Part shown: one piece after another, positions 5,946 through 6,487 of the stretch | Position numbering within the stretch: the first letter of the stretch is position 1 | Layout of the letters: every line of letters starts with the position of its first letter | NCBI GenBank assembly: GCA_002327525.1 | Contig: DCWG01000091.1 | Coordinates: 1-6,487, forward strand | DNA length: 6,487 nucleotides | Direction: 5' to 3' | DNA from: Gammaproteobacteria bacterium UBA2168 | Lineage (GTDB): Bacteria; Pseudomonadota; Gammaproteobacteria; Pseudomonadales; Azotimanducaceae | The notes under the pieces: model-generated | Told to the model about the DNA's origin: nothing | The model's database searches: none | What the model saw: only the letters and a program-made list of their open reading frames with translations | Position numbers and translations under genes: made by a program

Positions 5946-6487
5946 GTGCCCGCACGGTCCATGGATGAACTGGTTAGCCTCTGCAAACGCAGGGGTTTCA
6001 TTTTTCCATCGAGCGACATTTACGGCGGCTTGCAGGGGCTGTATGACTACGGGCCGCTGGGCGTGGAACTGAAGAACAACCTCAAGCAGGCCTGGTGGCG
6101 GGCCATGGTCTTTGAGCGTGACGATGTGGAGGGCCTGGACGCTGCGATTCTGACCAACCCGCTCGCACTCAGGTACTCGGGTCACGAGGAGACCTTTACC
6201 GATCCCCTGGTGGATTGCCGTACGTGCAACGCCCGACACCGGGCCGATCACCTCGAAGACGGCGAGTGCCCCAACTGCGGCAGCACCGATCTGACCGACC
6301 CACGACCGTTCAATCTGATGTTCAAAACCGCCCTGGGACCGGTGGACGACGGTTCGAGCTTCGCTTATCTGCGTCCGGAAACGGCCCAGGCCATCTTCAC
6401 CAATTTCCGTCACGTGGTGGATTCCACTTCGCGCCGCCTGCCGTTCGGTATCGCGCAGATGGGCAAGGCATTTCGCAACGAGATCAC
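5946..6487 (+). CDS. glyS: Glycyl-tRNA synthetase, dimeric single-chain type, C-terminus cut by window edge
   Basis: A class II aminoacyl-tRNA synthetase that joins glycine to tRNA-Gly using ATP in the cytoplasm. The first 180 codons are present. Seen are the N-terminal family block [18 protein letters not shown] (11-28), [14 protein letters not shown] (33-46), a CxxC...CxxC zinc-site-like pair (C91, C94, C108, C111), the glycine-specific RPETAQ (143-148), and class II motif 2 beginning FRNE (176-179) at the edge. This is the alpha2 homodimer form found in archaea, eukaryotes, Actinobacteria and some other bacteria, not the tetrameric GlyQ/GlyS form common in Gammaproteobacteria. The start is GTG at 5946, supported by GGAGA five bases upstream; ATG at 5961 (residue 6) is the alternative. 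It is a housekeeping gene and probably unrelated to its left neighbours apart from sharing direction with the small gene 70 bases upstream. The symbol is used in its single-chain sense. Confidence 0.96.
   Translation, partial: MPARSMDELVSLCKRRGFIFPSSDIYGGLQGLYDYGPLGVELKNNLKQAWWRAMVFERDDVEGLDAAILTNPLALRYSGHEETFTDPLVDCRTCNARHRADHLEDGECPNCGSTDLTDPRPFNLMFKTALGPVDDGSSFAYLRPETAQAIFTNFRHVVDSTSRRLPFGIAQMGKAFRNEI

Noticed and set aside
5772..6413. Minus-strand open frame (213 residues) across the small gene and glycyl-tRNA synthetase
   Set aside because: It runs antisense to the unmistakable synthetase and has no recognisable motif.

Overview
The window is GC-rich, tightly coded bacterial DNA. It most likely comes from a Gram-negative proteobacterium. 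An HlyD-type periplasmic adaptor next to an ABC exporter with a C39 peptidase domain only makes sense in a cell with two membranes, and the best family matches (CvaA/RaxA, CvaB/RaxB, DUF1499, NoeA-like) are typically proteobacterial. I cannot name the genus. The glycyl-tRNA synthetase at the right end is the single-chain dimeric type, not the two-subunit GlyQ/GlyS type usual in Gammaproteobacteria, which is a modest clue to an unusual lineage.

Layout. From 1 to 3864 everything reads on the minus strand as a likely operon, in the order DUF1499 membrane protein (3864-3130), HlyD-type adaptor (3041-1821), peptidase-containing ABC exporter (1824 to beyond the left edge). The adaptor stop and exporter start overlap by two bases (GTGA). 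Together the last two form the inner-membrane and periplasmic parts of a type I secretion machine of the colicin V/RaxAB kind. Such machines cut a double-glycine leader from a small peptide and pass it to a TolC-like outer-membrane channel. Neither a substrate peptide nor a TolC gene is visible here. From 3865 to 4142 is a non-coding gap holding a strong ribosome binding site and a perfect 7+7 inverted repeat (4090-4107). A fourth minus-strand gene (5567-4143) encodes a 474-residue NoeA-like protein. Its C-terminal half is a SAM-dependent methyltransferase, and its N-terminal half has a layout reminiscent of a kinase catalytic loop.

At about 5568-5641 transcription diverges. On the plus strand lie a 77-residue secreted or membrane-anchored protein with a YLDPGAGS motif (5642-5875) and then glycyl-tRNA synthetase (5946 to beyond the right edge), which has its own promoter-like -10 and Shine-Dalgarno sequence.

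How they fit together: the left half is an export module with an unexpected DUF1499 partner. The NoeA-like protein and the small YLDPG protein are a divergent pair that may act in envelope or polysaccharide modification (inference). The synthetase is a housekeeping gene marking the chromosomal edge of this accessory region. No tRNA, rRNA, CRISPR array, insertion sequence or integrase was seen.
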